Assembly (NCBI RefSeq): GCF_000719345.1
Contig: NZ_JOFX01000013.1
Location: forward strand, 62,001-126,000
Reading direction: 5' to 3'
Length of the DNA: 64,000 nt
Source of the DNA: Streptomyces sp. NRRL F-2664
GTDB taxonomy: Bacteria > Actinomycetota > Actinomycetes > Streptomycetales > Streptomycetaceae
In this document: positions 24,876-33,860 of the stretch, one piece after another
How positions within the stretch are numbered: position 1 is the stretch's first letter
Layout of the letters: each line of letters opens with the position of its first letter
The notes under the pieces: generated by a model
The model's database searches: none
What the model was told of the DNA's origin: nothing
What the model saw: the letters and a program-made list of their open reading frames with translations, nothing else
Made by a program: the position numbers and the translations under genes

Positions 24876-26312
24876 ATGCCGCTCAGCCGTAGAGACTTCA
24901 CCGCCCGCACCGTTATCGCCGGCACAGCAGTCGCGCTCACCGGCACGGTCGGCGCCCTCGCCACCGCGCCGGGCGCGCTGGCGGCCGAGGACGGCACCGG
25001 ACGTGACGAGCTCGGGCGGCCCTGCGAGCCCGGCTACGGGCCGCTCGTCCCCGACCCGGCCGGCATCCTGGCCCTGCCCGCGGGCTTCGCGTACCGCGTG
25101 CTCACGCACAGTGGCGTCACCCGGCTGGAGTCCGGCGAGACCACCCCGTCGCACCACGACGGGACCGCCGCGTTCCCCGGCCACCGCGGCGTCACCCTCC
25201 TCGTCAACAACCACGAGCTGAAGGGCAGGCGGGAGAACTGGGACCGCCCCGTCCCGCTCACCGAGGGCCTCGTCTACGATCCGGCCGCGGCCGGCGGGTG
25301 CACGGTGGTCGAGGTCCGGCGCGGCGGCGAGGTCGCCGAGTGGGTGGGCATCGCCGGTACGTCGACCAACTGCGCCGGCGGCGCAACCCCTTGGGGCACC
25401 TGGCTGACCTGTGAGGAGAACTCCGACCTCGCCGGCAGGAACGGCATGACCAAGGACCACGGCTACGTCTTCGAGGTCGACCCGCACGACCGCCGTGCCA
25501 ACCGCGACCCGCGCCCGATCAAGGCCTTCGGGCGCTACGACCACGAAGCCGTGGTCATCGACCCGCGCCAGGGGCACGCGTACCTGACCGAGGACGCCTC
25601 CGGCCCGAACGGGCTGCTCTACCGCTGGACGCCGCCCCGCGACTTCCGGCACGGGCGCGGCAGGCTCCGTACGCTCGCCGCCGACGCGGGTGTGCTCCAG
25701 GCCGCCAAGTGCATCGACAGCTCCGGCCGGTTCGTCGACGACCTCTCCCGCGCCACGCGCATCGGCACCGTCTACGGGGTCGACTGGGTGGACGTGCCGG
25801 ACCGCGACGCGCGGACCGTGCCCGTGCGCAAGCAGTTCGCGGACGGCGCGGTGACGCGCGGCCGCAAGTTGGAGGGCATGTGGTGGGCCGACGGCGGCGC
25901 CTACTTCGTCTCCTCCTACGCCCGTGCGGAGAGCCCGGGCACGGCGCACGACGGCCAGGTCTGGTTCTACGACCCCAAGCGGCGCACGGTCCGGCTCACT
26001 GTGCTCATCGGGGTCAACGCGGACCCGTCGGCGGGCGGCTACGACGGCCCGGACAACATCACGGTGTCGCCGTACGGAGGCCTGGTCATCGCGGAGGACG
26101 GCTCGGGGCTCCAGCACCTCTTCGGCGCGACCGCATCGGGACGCACCTACCCGCTGGCGCGCAACGAGCTGAACATCGGGACACCGGAAGAGCCCGAATA
26201 CTCGGAATTCACCGGGGTCTGCTTCTCGCCGGACGGGCGGACCCTGTTCGCGAGCCTGCAGGACCCGGGGATCCTGCTGGCCGTCACCGGGCCGTGGCGG
26301 CGCGCACACTGA
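24876..26312 (+). CDS. Tat-secreted PhoX-like alkaline phosphatase (DUF839)
   Basis: A 478-residue secreted beta-propeller protein of the PhoX/DUF839 family; PhoX enzymes are Ca/Fe-dependent phosphatases that release phosphate from organic esters outside the cell. A Tat signal covers residues 1-34 (SRRDFTART then a hydrophobic stretch and ALAAED). Family segments include LLVNNHELK, GTWLTCEENSD, KAFGRYDHEAVVIDPRQGHAYLTEDA, KLEGMWWADGGAYFVSS and the C-terminal GVCFSPDGRTLFASLQDPG. ATG 24876 has AGGAG five bases ahead. A PHO box upstream supports the assignment. Confidence 0.9.
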   Translation: MPLSRRDFTARTVIAGTAVALTGTVGALATAPGALAAEDGTGRDELGRPCEPGYGPLVPDPAGILALPAGFAYRVLTHSGVTRLESGETTPSHHDGTAAFPGHRGVTLLVNNHELKGRRENWDRPVPLTEGLVYDPAAAGGCTVVEVRRGGEVAEWVGIAGTSTNCAGGATPWGTWLTCEENSDLAGRNGMTKDHGYVFEVDPHDRRANRDPRPIKAFGRYDHEAVVIDPRQGHAYLTEDASGPNGLLYRWTPPRDFRHGRGRLRTLAADAGVLQAAKCIDSSGRFVDDLSRATRIGTVYGVDWVDVPDRDARTVPVRKQFADGAVTRGRKLEGMWWADGGAYFVSSYARAESPGTAHDGQVWFYDPKRRTVRLTVLIGVNADPSAGGYDGPDNITVSPYGGLVIAEDGSGLQHLFGATASGRTYPLARNELNIGTPEEPEYSEFTGVCFSPDGRTLFASLQDPGILLAVTGPWRRAH

Positions 26313-26339
26313 CGCCCCGCCCGGCCGGGACTGCGGGCC

Positions 26340-26516
26340 TCACAGGGCCGGGGTGACCTCCGCGCGGGAGGCCTCGGCCCATTCGGCGAGCAGGAACTCA
26401 TATGCCTCGGAAGGCCACTCGCCGTCCACCCGGGTCTCCACGAGGTGCCGGATCGCCTCGTTCGCCTCGGCGGCGGACGGGCGGGCGGGCCCCGCGGGTG
26501 TGAGTGTCTCGTGCAT
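26340..26516 (-). CDS. Small conserved hypothetical protein (58 aa)
   Basis: A 58-residue soluble, acidic protein (MHETLTPAGPARPSAAEANE, then a helix EAIRHLVETRVDGEWPSEAY and AEWAEASRAEV). ATG 26516 is preceded by GGAAG. The coding frame has normal codon bias. There is no recognisable domain. It is convergent with the PhoX-like gene at a distance of 27 bases. Confidence 0.6.
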   Translation of the reverse strand: MHETLTPAGPARPSAAEANEAIRHLVETRVDGEWPSEAYEFLLAEWAEASRAEVTPAL

Positions 26517-26618
26517 GCTTCCAAGGCTACGGGCGGGCACTGACAGCCACCCACGGATTACGCGTGGCATCCATCACCCGCGATTCTCTCCGGTGGCCGC
26601 CCGTGCCCGCCCACCTGC

Positions 26619-27890
26619 TCAGAGTGCCTGGGCGGCGGGCTTGACCATGCCGCGCACTGTGCGCGACTTCACAAACTCGCCCATGGCCGTCATCTCCCAC
26701 TCACCGGAGAACTGGCGGATCAGCTTCGCCATCATCACACCGGTCTGCGGCTCGGCGCCGGTGAGGTCGAAGCGGACCAGCTCCTCTCCGCTCGCCGCGT
26801 CGATCAGGCGGCAGTAGGCCTTCGCCACGTCGGTGAACTTCTGGCCGGAGAAGGAGTTGACCGTGAAGACCAGGCCCGTGGCCTCGGCGGGGAGCCGGCC
26901 GAGGTCCACGACGATCACCTCGTCGTCGCCGGCGCCCTCCCCCGTGAGGTTGTCGCCCGAGTGCTTGATGGCGCCGTTCAGGATGGACAGCTTGCCGAAG
27001 TAGCAGCTGTCGATGTGGTTGCGCTGCGGGCCGTAGGCGATGACGGACGCGTCGAGGTCGATGTCGCGGCCGCGGAAGGCGGGCTCCCAGCCCAGACCCA
27101 TCTTGACCTGGGACAGCAGCGGACGGCCGCCCTTGACCAGGGAGACGGTCTGGTTCTTCTGGAGGCTGACCCGGCCCTTGTCCAGATTGATCTTGCCGGC
27201 AGCGGGCGGGGCGGCCGGAGCGGCCGGGGGCGCTGCGGGAGCGGGGGCCGGTGTGACGGGGGCGGGCGTGCCGGCACCGGCGGTCAGCCAGGGGGAGGGC
27301 TGGTGGCCGGCGGGCGGGGCCGCGGGCGCAGGAGGGGCCGCGGGCGCCGCGGGGGCGGGCGGGGCGGCGGCGGCCGCGGGGGCCGGTTCCTCGTCGACGC
27401 TGACCCCGAAGTCGGTGGCGATGCCGGCCAGGCCGTTCGCATAGCCCTGGCCGACCGCCCGGACCTTCCACGCGCCGCCGCGCAGATAGATCTCCACGAC
27501 GACGAGGGCGGTCTCCGTGGCCAGCTGCGGCGGGGTGAACGAGGCGATCACCGCACCGCCGTCGGCGTTGCGCACGGTGGCGGTGGGCTCGATGCCCTGG
27601 AAGGTCTGCCCGGCGGCGTCCGGGCTGGCCGTGACCACGATCCGCTCGATGCCCGGGGGCACCGCGGAGGTGTCCACGGTGACCGAGTCCGGCGCCGCGC
27701 CCCCGCCGGACCGGTAGGTGACACCGGGGCCGGTGGGCTGGTTGAAGAAGATGAAGTCGGCGTCGGAGCGCACCTTGCCGTCCGCCGTCAGGAGCAGGGC
27801 GGACACGTCGAGCCGCACCGGCGCAGCCACGTCGACCGTCACACGGACGGCAGGGAGCGGCAGGTTGGATCCAGGGGTCATAGCGGTCAT
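26619..27890 (-). CDS. Two-domain TerD-family protein
   Basis: A 423-residue cytosolic protein with two TerD-type beta-sandwich domains, which bind Ca2+ in characterised members and are linked to stress and tellurite resistance. The first domain covers about residues 1-175 (SDADFIFFNQPTGPGVTYRS, VEIYLRGGAWKVRAVGQGYA). An Ala/Pro-rich linker of about 75 residues follows. The second domain covers about residues 255-423 (VKMGLGWEP, DLDASVIAY, AIKHSGDNLTGEGAGDDEVI, VNSFSGQKF). The GDNLTGEGxGDDE motif is the usual acidic Ca site. ATG 27881 is an alternative start. A small gene lies 35 bases upstream. Confidence 0.9.
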   Translation of the reverse strand: MTAMTPGSNLPLPAVRVTVDVAAPVRLDVSALLLTADGKVRSDADFIFFNQPTGPGVTYRSGGGAAPDSVTVDTSAVPPGIERIVVTASPDAAGQTFQGIEPTATVRNADGGAVIASFTPPQLATETALVVVEIYLRGGAWKVRAVGQGYANGLAGIATDFGVSVDEEPAPAAAAAPPAPAAPAAPPAPAAPPAGHQPSPWLTAGAGTPAPVTPAPAPAAPPAAPAAPPAAGKINLDKGRVSLQKNQTVSLVKGGRPLLSQVKMGLGWEPAFRGRDIDLDASVIAYGPQRNHIDSCYFGKLSILNGAIKHSGDNLTGEGAGDDEVIVVDLGRLPAEATGLVFTVNSFSGQKFTDVAKAYCRLIDAASGEELVRFDLTGAEPQTGVMMAKLIRQFSGEWEMTAMGEFVKSRTVRGMVKPAAQAL

Positions 27891-27925
27891 GCCGGGAGAA
27901 CGACCGGAGGTGCTTTGCCGTTCCC

Positions 27926-28165
27926 TTACCCTCGGGCGATATTTCCGCGCCGGTTGCGCGGGTGGTTCTTCGCGGTGCGCTCGTTGCCGAACTTGTACGA
28001 GCCGGTCCAGCGGGCCATCACGAGCTGTGCGTCCCCGGACTCCACCTCCGCCAGGAACGCTGCGGCCCGCCCCCCGCGCAGGGTGGCCGCCGGGCGGCCG
28101 TGGTGGGTGATGACGACGCAGTCGTCACCCCGGAGGCCAAAGGTGAATCCGTGAGGTCTCGGCAT
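27926..28165 (-). CDS. Small conserved basic protein of unknown function
   Basis: A 79-residue protein starting MPRPHGFTFGLRGDDCVVIT. It has a compact beta-prone N-terminal half (DDCVVITHHGRPAATLRGGR) and a strongly basic C-terminus (FGNERTAKNHPRNRRGN), which could contact nucleic acid. There is no membrane segment. I choose ATG 28165; an in-frame ATG lies further upstream at 28201. It precedes the TerD gene by 35 bases and may be co-transcribed. No family is recognised. Confidence 0.65.
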   Translation of the reverse strand: MPRPHGFTFGLRGDDCVVITHHGRPAATLRGGRAAAFLAEVESGDAQLVMARWTGSYKFGNERTAKNHPRNRRGNIARG

Positions 28166-28282
28166 GCCCCGCAGCCTGCCCCGCGCGGCGCGGGCGGGCA
28201 ACGGGATTACGCGCGACCCGGCGGGGACACGGCGCCGCCGCTCAGGTGCTGGGGCGGCGCCGGAGCGGGCCGGGTGCCGGCC

Positions 28283-29812
28283 TCACCGTCGGTCGCCGGT
28301 CACGCGGCGGGGCAGGTTCAGGGGGTTGGCCTCGCGGAGTTCGGGCGGGAGGAGGGCGTCCGGCACGGACTGGTAGGCCACCGGGCGCAGCCAGCGTTCG
28401 ATCGCCGTGCCGCCGACCGAGGTGGAGTGCGAGGTCGCGGCCGGGTACGGACCGCCGTGGTGCTGGGCCGGGGCCACCGCGACGCCGGTCGGCCAGCCGT
28501 TGACCACGATCCGCCCCGCCAGGCCCGTGACCTGCCCGATCAGCGCCGCGGCCGGGCCCGGCGCGCCCTCGGTCTCGGCGGCCGACAGCTGGAGCGTGGC
28601 GCTCAGGTTGCCGCCCAGCCGTCCGAGGACCGCGCCCGCCTCGTCCTGGCCGGCGTACCGGACCACGACGGTGACCGGGCCGAAGCACTCCTCCAACAGG
28701 ACGTCGTACCCGGCGCCGGCGAGGAGGTCCTCGGCCCGCACCGCCAGGTAGCCCGCCCCGACGGTGTGATCGCCGTCCGGCCCCGGGGTGACGGGCGCCT
28801 CGACGCCCGGCAGCGCGGCGCGCTCACGCACTCCGGCGACGAAGTTCTCCCGCATCCGGTGGTCGAGCAGCACGCCGGGCCCGCTCTCGCCGAGCGCCTT
28901 GCTCAGCGCGCCGGTCAGCCGGTCACCGTCCGCGCCGTCGGGCACCAGGACCAGGCCGGGCTTCACACAGAACTGGCCGACGCCCAGGGTGACCGAGGCC
29001 GCGAGGCCGGCGCCGATCTCCTCGGCGCGCTCGGCCGCGGCCGCCGGGGTGACCACGACGGGGTTGAGCGAGCCCAGCTCGCCGTGGAACGGGATGGGCA
29101 CGGGCCGGGCGGCGGCGGCGTCGAACAGCGCCCGCCCGCCCCGGACGGAACCGGTGAAGCCGGCCGCGGCGACCAGCGGGTGGCGGATCAGTTCCAGGCC
29201 GGCGTCGAACCCGTGGACCAGACCCACCACTGCGGCCGGCAGACCGTTCGCGACGGCCGCCCGGCGCAGCAGTGAGGCACACAGCTCGGAGGTGGCCGGG
29301 TGGTCGGGATGCGCCTTGACCACCACCGGGCAGCCGGCGGCCAGCGCGCTCGCGGTGTCCCCGCCGGGGACGGAGAAGGCGAGCGGGAAGTTGGAGGCGG
29401 CGTAGACCGCGACCACCCCGAGCGGGACCTTGTAGCGGCGCAGCTCGGGGCGCGGCGGGCTGAGGGAGGGATCGGCCCGGTCGATCCGGACGTCGAGGTA
29501 GGAACCTTCGTCGACGGCGTCGGCGAAGGCGCGCAGCTGGCCGCCGGTACGGGCCACTTCGCCGGTGAGCCGGCCCGGGCCGAGCGCGGTCTCGGCGTCG
29601 GCGGCCTCGATCACGTGGGCGACGGCCTCGTCGAGGAGGTCGGCGGCGGTGCGCAGGAACGCGGCGCGGACGGTGGCGTCCGCGAGCGCGCCACGGGCGG
29701 CGTGGGCGGCCCGCACGGCTTCGTCCACCTCGCGGGGCGTGGCCTCCACCGCAACCTGCTCGCGCTGCTTCCCGGTGCGGGGGTCCACACTCCAGACTGG
29801 TGTCGTTGCCAT
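28283..29812 (-). CDS. Aldehyde dehydrogenase, alpha-ketoglutaric semialdehyde type
   Basis: A 509-residue NAD(P)-dependent aldehyde dehydrogenase. The general base E245 is in FHGELGSLNPVVV and the catalytic Cys C282 in GQFCVKPGLVLV. The cofactor-binding segment reads GVVAVYAASNFPLAFS. FHGELGS in place of the usual ELGGK matches the 2,5-dioxovalerate dehydrogenase group that oxidises alpha-ketoglutaric semialdehyde to 2-oxoglutarate in sugar-acid or hydroxyproline breakdown. The exact substrate is inferred. AGGAGG lies upstream of ATG 29812. It is divergent from an IclR gene with a palindrome between them; no other pathway enzyme is beside it. Confidence 0.9.
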   Translation of the reverse strand: MATTPVWSVDPRTGKQREQVAVEATPREVDEAVRAAHAARGALADATVRAAFLRTAADLLDEAVAHVIEAADAETALGPGRLTGEVARTGGQLRAFADAVDEGSYLDVRIDRADPSLSPPRPELRRYKVPLGVVAVYAASNFPLAFSVPGGDTASALAAGCPVVVKAHPDHPATSELCASLLRRAAVANGLPAAVVGLVHGFDAGLELIRHPLVAAAGFTGSVRGGRALFDAAAARPVPIPFHGELGSLNPVVVTPAAAAERAEEIGAGLAASVTLGVGQFCVKPGLVLVPDGADGDRLTGALSKALGESGPGVLLDHRMRENFVAGVRERAALPGVEAPVTPGPDGDHTVGAGYLAVRAEDLLAGAGYDVLLEECFGPVTVVVRYAGQDEAGAVLGRLGGNLSATLQLSAAETEGAPGPAAALIGQVTGLAGRIVVNGWPTGVAVAPAQHHGGPYPAATSHSTSVGGTAIERWLRPVAYQSVPDALLPPELREANPLNLPRRVTGDRR

Positions 29813-29831
29813 GGCCCACTGCCTCCTGGAT

Positions 29832-29849
29832 CGTTCAGTATTCTGAACG
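29832..29849. promoter_or_regulatory. IclR-type operator between aldehyde dehydrogenase and regulator
   Basis: Seven-base perfect arms CGTTCAG (29832-29838) and CTGAACG (29843-29849) are separated by TATT. The site is 20 bases from the dehydrogenase ATG, so binding there would block its promoter or early leader. The GTTC/GAAC pattern fits IclR-family sites. Confidence 0.75.
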
Positions 29850-29939
29850 CAGTTCCGGTGGATGAATGATCACATCTGCTGCGGACTCTATTTCCGGGTC
29901 CTCCGCATGACAAGAGGCGACCAGAGGGGGAGCAGGCGT

Positions 29940-30722
29940 ATGACCACGACCGAGTCGGGGATCCCCGCCCAGGCGGCACCGGTCAAATCGGCGGTCCGCA
30001 CCGTCATGCTGCTGGAGCACTTCGCGGCCCGGCCCGGGCTGCACAGCCTGGCCGACATCCAGAACGACCTCTCCCTGCCCAAGTCCAGCCTCTACATGCT
30101 GCTGCGCACGCTCGTGAACCTGGGATGGGTGGAGACGGACGCGACGGGGACGCGCTACGGCATCGGCGTACGGGCCCTGCTCGTGGGCAGTTCGTACATC
30201 GACGGCGACGAGGTGGTCGCCGCGGCCCGGCCCACCCTGGACCGGCTCTCCGACGACACGACGGAGACCATCCACCTGGCCCGCCTCGACGGGACGAGCG
30301 TGGTGTACCTCGCCACCCGGCAGTCCCAGCACTACCTGCGGCCCTTCACCCGGGTCGGACGGCGGCTGCCCGTGCACTCGACCGCACTCGGCAAGTCGCT
30401 GCTCGCCACGCACTCGGACGCGGAGGTACGCGCACTGCTGCCGCGGCGGCTGGAGGCGGTCACCGAGCACACCATCACCGACCGGGAGCAGCTCATCGAG
30501 GAGCTGGAGCTCGTACGGGAACAGGGGTACGCGGTGGACCGGGAGGAGAACACGCTCGGGCTGCGCTGCTTCGGGGTGGCCGTGCCGTACCGGACGCCGG
30601 CCCGGGACGCGGTGAGCTGCTCGGTTCCGGTGGCCCGGTTGACGCCGGGGCACGAGCAGGTCATCAAGGCGGCGCTGTTCGAGGCGCGCGACCGGTTGTC
30701 GGTGGTGACGCGCCGCATGTGA
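29940..30722 (+). CDS. IclR-family transcriptional regulator
   Basis: A 260-residue regulator with an N-terminal winged helix at about residues 15-80 (SLADIQNDLSLPKSSLYMLL) and the IclR effector domain (about 90-255). The latter includes GRRLPVHSTALGKSLLA and DREENTLGLRCFGVAVPY, the effector-pocket regions. It likely controls the divergent aldehyde dehydrogenase through the palindrome at 29832. ATG 29940 has GGGGGAG seven bases ahead; an in-frame ATG at 29907 is a weaker alternative. Confidence 0.9.
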   Translation: MTTTESGIPAQAAPVKSAVRTVMLLEHFAARPGLHSLADIQNDLSLPKSSLYMLLRTLVNLGWVETDATGTRYGIGVRALLVGSSYIDGDEVVAAARPTLDRLSDDTTETIHLARLDGTSVVYLATRQSQHYLRPFTRVGRRLPVHSTALGKSLLATHSDAEVRALLPRRLEAVTEHTITDREQLIEELELVREQGYAVDREENTLGLRCFGVAVPYRTPARDAVSCSVPVARLTPGHEQVIKAALFEARDRLSVVTRRM

Positions 30723-30750
30723 GGGTGCGTCGGACAGCCGGCCGGGCGAT

Positions 30751-30770
30751 CCTCCCCCGCACGGGGGAGG
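30751..30770 (+). terminator. Terminator after IclR gene
   Basis: Eight-base arms CCTCCCCC and GGGGGAGG enclose a 4-base loop, 28 bases past the stop. Confidence 0.6.
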
Positions 30771-30824
30771 CGGTTCCCCATCGAGGGGGAGGTGGCGGGC
30801 CGCCGTGCAGGGGACCGTTGGGGC

Positions 30825-31808
30825 ATGAGCACACGAGCCGTCCACACGACGCACGCACCGCAGTCCTCCGCCCCGTCGCCGGGGGCCGGCAGGCACCTCC
30901 TCGCGGCGGTGGCCGTCGCGGCCACGGTGCCGTATCTGGCGCTCAAGGCCGCCTGGCTGTCCGGCAGCCGGATCGGCATACCGGACGGCAGCGTGCTGCT
31001 GGAGCCCGGACCGTTCCTCATCGCGGCCAATGCCGTCACGCTGGCCATGGACGCGGGCGTGATCGTGCTCGCGCTGCTGCTCACCAGACCGTGGGGGCTG
31101 AGAACGCCCCCCTGGATCCTGACCGTTCCGGTCTTCACGGCCACCGGGCTGCTGACTCCGATCCTGCTCGGTTTCCCCGCCCAGTTGGTCGTGCGGGCCC
31201 TGGGGTTCGGAGCCGGCCCGGACGAGGCGGCCGCGCGGGAGCCCTTCCTGGACTCCTGGGTGTTCAGCGTCGTGTACACGGGATTCACGGTGCAAGGACT
31301 CGCCCTGGCCGGGCTGTTCGTGCCCTATGCGCGCAAGCGCTGGGGCCGGCGGTGGCAGGGCGCGGTGGGAGAGCGGCTGCCGTCGCCCACGGGGGTGGTG
31401 GCGGCAGCCGCGGCCTCGGGCGCCCTGGCCCTGGCGGCGCTGTTCCTCCACCGGGCCTTCGGCGGCACGGTCGGGCTGAGCCGCGAGCAGGCCGAGGCGT
31501 ATGCGGTGGAGAGCGCCGTGAGCTCCGTGGCGCACGCGCTCTGTGTGCTCGCCGCAGGCGTGGGAGTGCTGCTCCTGACCCGCGGCGGGACACTGCCGTC
31601 GCGGTGGCCGCTCGCACTCACCTGGGTGGGCGCCGCCGCGACCCTGACCTGGGGAGCCTGGATGCTGATCACCTCACAGGGCACACAGCTGGACGGATCC
31701 GAAGGAGCCTCCACCGCCACGCAGTTGATCTACGCTGGCCAGATGGTCACCGGAGCACTCGCCACCGCCGTCCTCACCCGGTTCCTCATATCCCGACGCG
31801 AGAGCTGA
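30825..31808 (+). CDS. Polytopic membrane protein preceding a two-component system
   Basis: A 327-residue integral membrane protein with about seven to eight hydrophobic segments (for example LLAAVAVAATVPYLALKAAW, FLIAANAVTLAMDAGVIVLA, VVAAAAASGALALAALFLHR). There is no ATP-binding or enzymatic motif. Its stop overlaps the ATG of the sensor kinase gene (TGATG), so it is translationally coupled to the two-component system. It could be a signal-input partner or the controlled function (inference). Function unknown. Confidence 0.8.
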   Translation: MSTRAVHTTHAPQSSAPSPGAGRHLLAAVAVAATVPYLALKAAWLSGSRIGIPDGSVLLEPGPFLIAANAVTLAMDAGVIVLALLLTRPWGLRTPPWILTVPVFTATGLLTPILLGFPAQLVVRALGFGAGPDEAAAREPFLDSWVFSVVYTGFTVQGLALAGLFVPYARKRWGRRWQGAVGERLPSPTGVVAAAAASGALALAALFLHRAFGGTVGLSREQAEAYAVESAVSSVAHALCVLAAGVGVLLLTRGGTLPSRWPLALTWVGAAATLTWGAWMLITSQGTQLDGSEGASTATQLIYAGQMVTGALATAVLTRFLISRRES

Positions 31809-33112
31809 TGCGCGGCGGCCCGGGACGGCTGCTGGGAGCGGCAGCCCGGCTGAGATGGCTCCACCAGATCCTCGGCGGGGCCCTGCTGATGCCGTACTTC
31901 CTCCTCGCCTCGGTCGGGGTCGGCATGGCGGCCGGCGGAGCCAACGCGCTGTCCTCCCTGCCCCTGTCCCTCGCCGCCTACGCCGCGGCCCTCCCGCTGG
32001 CCGCCGCCACCGGGATGTACGGGCTGGTCCGGCCGTTGTCGGTGACCGCCGTCCGGGCCATGTGCGCCGTGCCGGGGGAGCGGCTCGCCGAGGGGCCCGC
32101 CCGGTCCTGGTCGGCGCGGGGGCGGGCCGCGGCCTGGTGGACCCTGCACCTGGGCGTCGGAGCGCTGGTCAGCGGCATGACCCTGGCGGTGCCGCCCATG
32201 GCGGTGGTGCTGATCGTGCTGCCGTTCGTCAGCGGTCTGCGTGAAGTCCGGCTGGGCTTCGGGTGGTTCCACTCGGGCGTCGAGACGTACACGGCCCCCC
32301 TCCTCGGGGTCGGTCTGCTCGCCGCGCTCGCCCTGTGCGCGGGCGGGGCGGGGGAGCTGCTGGCCCGGCTGGCGCCGGTCCTGCTCGGTCCCACGGCGGC
32401 GGACCGGCTGGCCGCGGCCGAGGAGCGGGCCGCCGAGCTGGCCGTGCGCAACCGGCTCGCCCGGGAGCTGCACGACGCCGTCGGGCACGCGCTCAGCGCC
32501 GTCACCCTCCAGGCGGCCGCCGCCCGGCGGATGCTGGAGCGCGATCCCGGCTTCGTACGGGAGGCACTCACGGCGATCGAGGACACCACCCGCAGGACGG
32601 TGGGAGAGCTGGACGCCGTACTGGGCCTGCTGCGCGAGGAGGCTCCGGCCCGGCCGGACGGCCCGGACGTGCACGCCCCGCTCCCCGCCCCGACGCTTGC
32701 CGCCGACCTCGACGGGCTGCTGGCCCGGGCCCGGGCCTCGGGCACCCCGCTCACCGCGTACCAGGATCCCGGGCCCTTGCGGGACTGGTCCCGGCTGCCC
32801 GAGATCACCTCACGCGAGGCCTACCGGATCGTCCAGGAAGGCCTCAGCAACGCCCTGCGCCACGGCGCAGGCCCCGTGGACCTGCGCATCCGGGTCCGGG
32901 CCGGCCACGACACCGCACCGCGAGAACTGGAGATCACCATGACCAATCCGCCCGCCCCGCCCGGCGCAGGGCAGACCCGCACCACGGGGGGCCGCGGGCT
33001 GCGCGGCTCCGCGGAGCGGGCCGCACTGCTCGGCGGCAGCGTCGAGGCAGGCCCGCACGGGGGCCGGTGGCGGCTGCGCGCGGTCCTCCCGCTGGCCGGG
33101 GACGACCGATGA
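31808..33112 (+). CDS. NarL-type sensor histidine kinase
   Basis: A 434-residue membrane sensor kinase. The N-terminal half holds four to six hydrophobic helices with very short loops, so the sensed signal is probably in or at the membrane. The HisKA_3 region (RNRLARELHDAVGHALSAV) carries the phosphorylated H222. The HATPase domain has the N-box EAYRIVQEGLSNALRHG and the G-box GGRGLRGSAERAALLGG. It overlaps the upstream membrane protein and the downstream regulator (ATGA), forming a three-gene unit. Confidence 0.93.
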   Translation: MRGGPGRLLGAAARLRWLHQILGGALLMPYFLLASVGVGMAAGGANALSSLPLSLAAYAAALPLAAATGMYGLVRPLSVTAVRAMCAVPGERLAEGPARSWSARGRAAAWWTLHLGVGALVSGMTLAVPPMAVVLIVLPFVSGLREVRLGFGWFHSGVETYTAPLLGVGLLAALALCAGGAGELLARLAPVLLGPTAADRLAAAEERAAELAVRNRLARELHDAVGHALSAVTLQAAAARRMLERDPGFVREALTAIEDTTRRTVGELDAVLGLLREEAPARPDGPDVHAPLPAPTLAADLDGLLARARASGTPLTAYQDPGPLRDWSRLPEITSREAYRIVQEGLSNALRHGAGPVDLRIRVRAGHDTAPRELEITMTNPPAPPGAGQTRTTGGRGLRGSAERAALLGGSVEAGPHGGRWRLRAVLPLAGDDR

Positions 33113-33798
33113 CAGCCGCCGCACCGGCGGCCCGGCCGCCGCTGCGCATCGTGCTCTGCGACGACGAGCGGATGGTCCGCACCGCACTGCGGGTCATCCT
33201 GGAGGCCGAGGCCGACCTGGAGGTCGTCGGGGAGGCCTCCACCGGCGCCGAGGCGGTCCCGCTCGTGCGGTCCCTCACCCCCGACGTGGTGCTGATGGAC
33301 GTGCGGATGCCCGAGATCGACGGCATCCGGGCCACCGAGCAGATCCTCGCGACCATGGAGGCGCCGCCCCGGATCGTGGTCGTCACGACCTTCGAGAACG
33401 ACGCCCACGTCTACGACGCGCTGCGCGCCGGAGCCGCGGGCTTCCTCCTCAAACGCGCCGACCCCGACGAGCTCATCGGCGCGGTCAGGCTCGTCGCCCG
33501 GGGTGACTCGCTGCTCTTCCCGGCCGCCGTCCGTTCCCTCGCCGCCGCGCACGCGGCAGCCGCTGCCACGCCGTCCGCCGCCGCGCCCTGGATCGCGAGG
33601 CTGACCGACCGCGAGGCCGACGTACTGCGCCTGATGGGCGCCGGTCTGTCCAACCACGAGATGAGCGAACGCCTCGGGGTCGGACCGCAGACCGTCAAGA
33701 CGCACGTCGCGTCGGTCCTCGCCAAGACCGGCTCCCGCGACCGCACCCAGGCGGTCATCGCGGCCTACGAGGGAGGTTTCCTCATGAAAAAGGGCTGA
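33109..33798 (+). CDS. NarL/FixJ-family response regulator
   Basis: A 229-residue response regulator. The receiver has the acidic pair in VLCDDERMV, the phosphoacceptor Asp in VVLMDVRMPEIDG, the Thr in VVTTFENDAHV and the Lys in FLLKRADP. The C-terminal LuxR-type HTH is LTDREADVLRLMGAGLSNHE followed by VGPQTVKTHVASVLAKTG. It pairs with the kinase it overlaps. Targets are unknown; the kinase/membrane-protein operon itself and the penicillin-binding protein gene that follows after 62 bases are candidates. Confidence 0.94.
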   Translation: MTAAAPAARPPLRIVLCDDERMVRTALRVILEAEADLEVVGEASTGAEAVPLVRSLTPDVVLMDVRMPEIDGIRATEQILATMEAPPRIVVVTTFENDAHVYDALRAGAAGFLLKRADPDELIGAVRLVARGDSLLFPAAVRSLAAAHAAAAATPSAAAPWIARLTDREADVLRLMGAGLSNHEMSERLGVGPQTVKTHVASVLAKTGSRDRTQAVIAAYEGGFLMKKG

Positions 33799-33860
33799 GA
33801 AGTCGGCCACAATCGGGGCAGAGCGGAACGTCCGGGGCCGCCGGGGCGTCCTTCCGGGCG

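Noticed and set aside
30125..31807. Upstream extension of the sensor kinase reading frame through the IclR and membrane protein genes
   Set aside because: The extension is out of frame with two recognised genes and lacks homology; the kinase start at 31808 overlaps the previous stop and gives a normal length.
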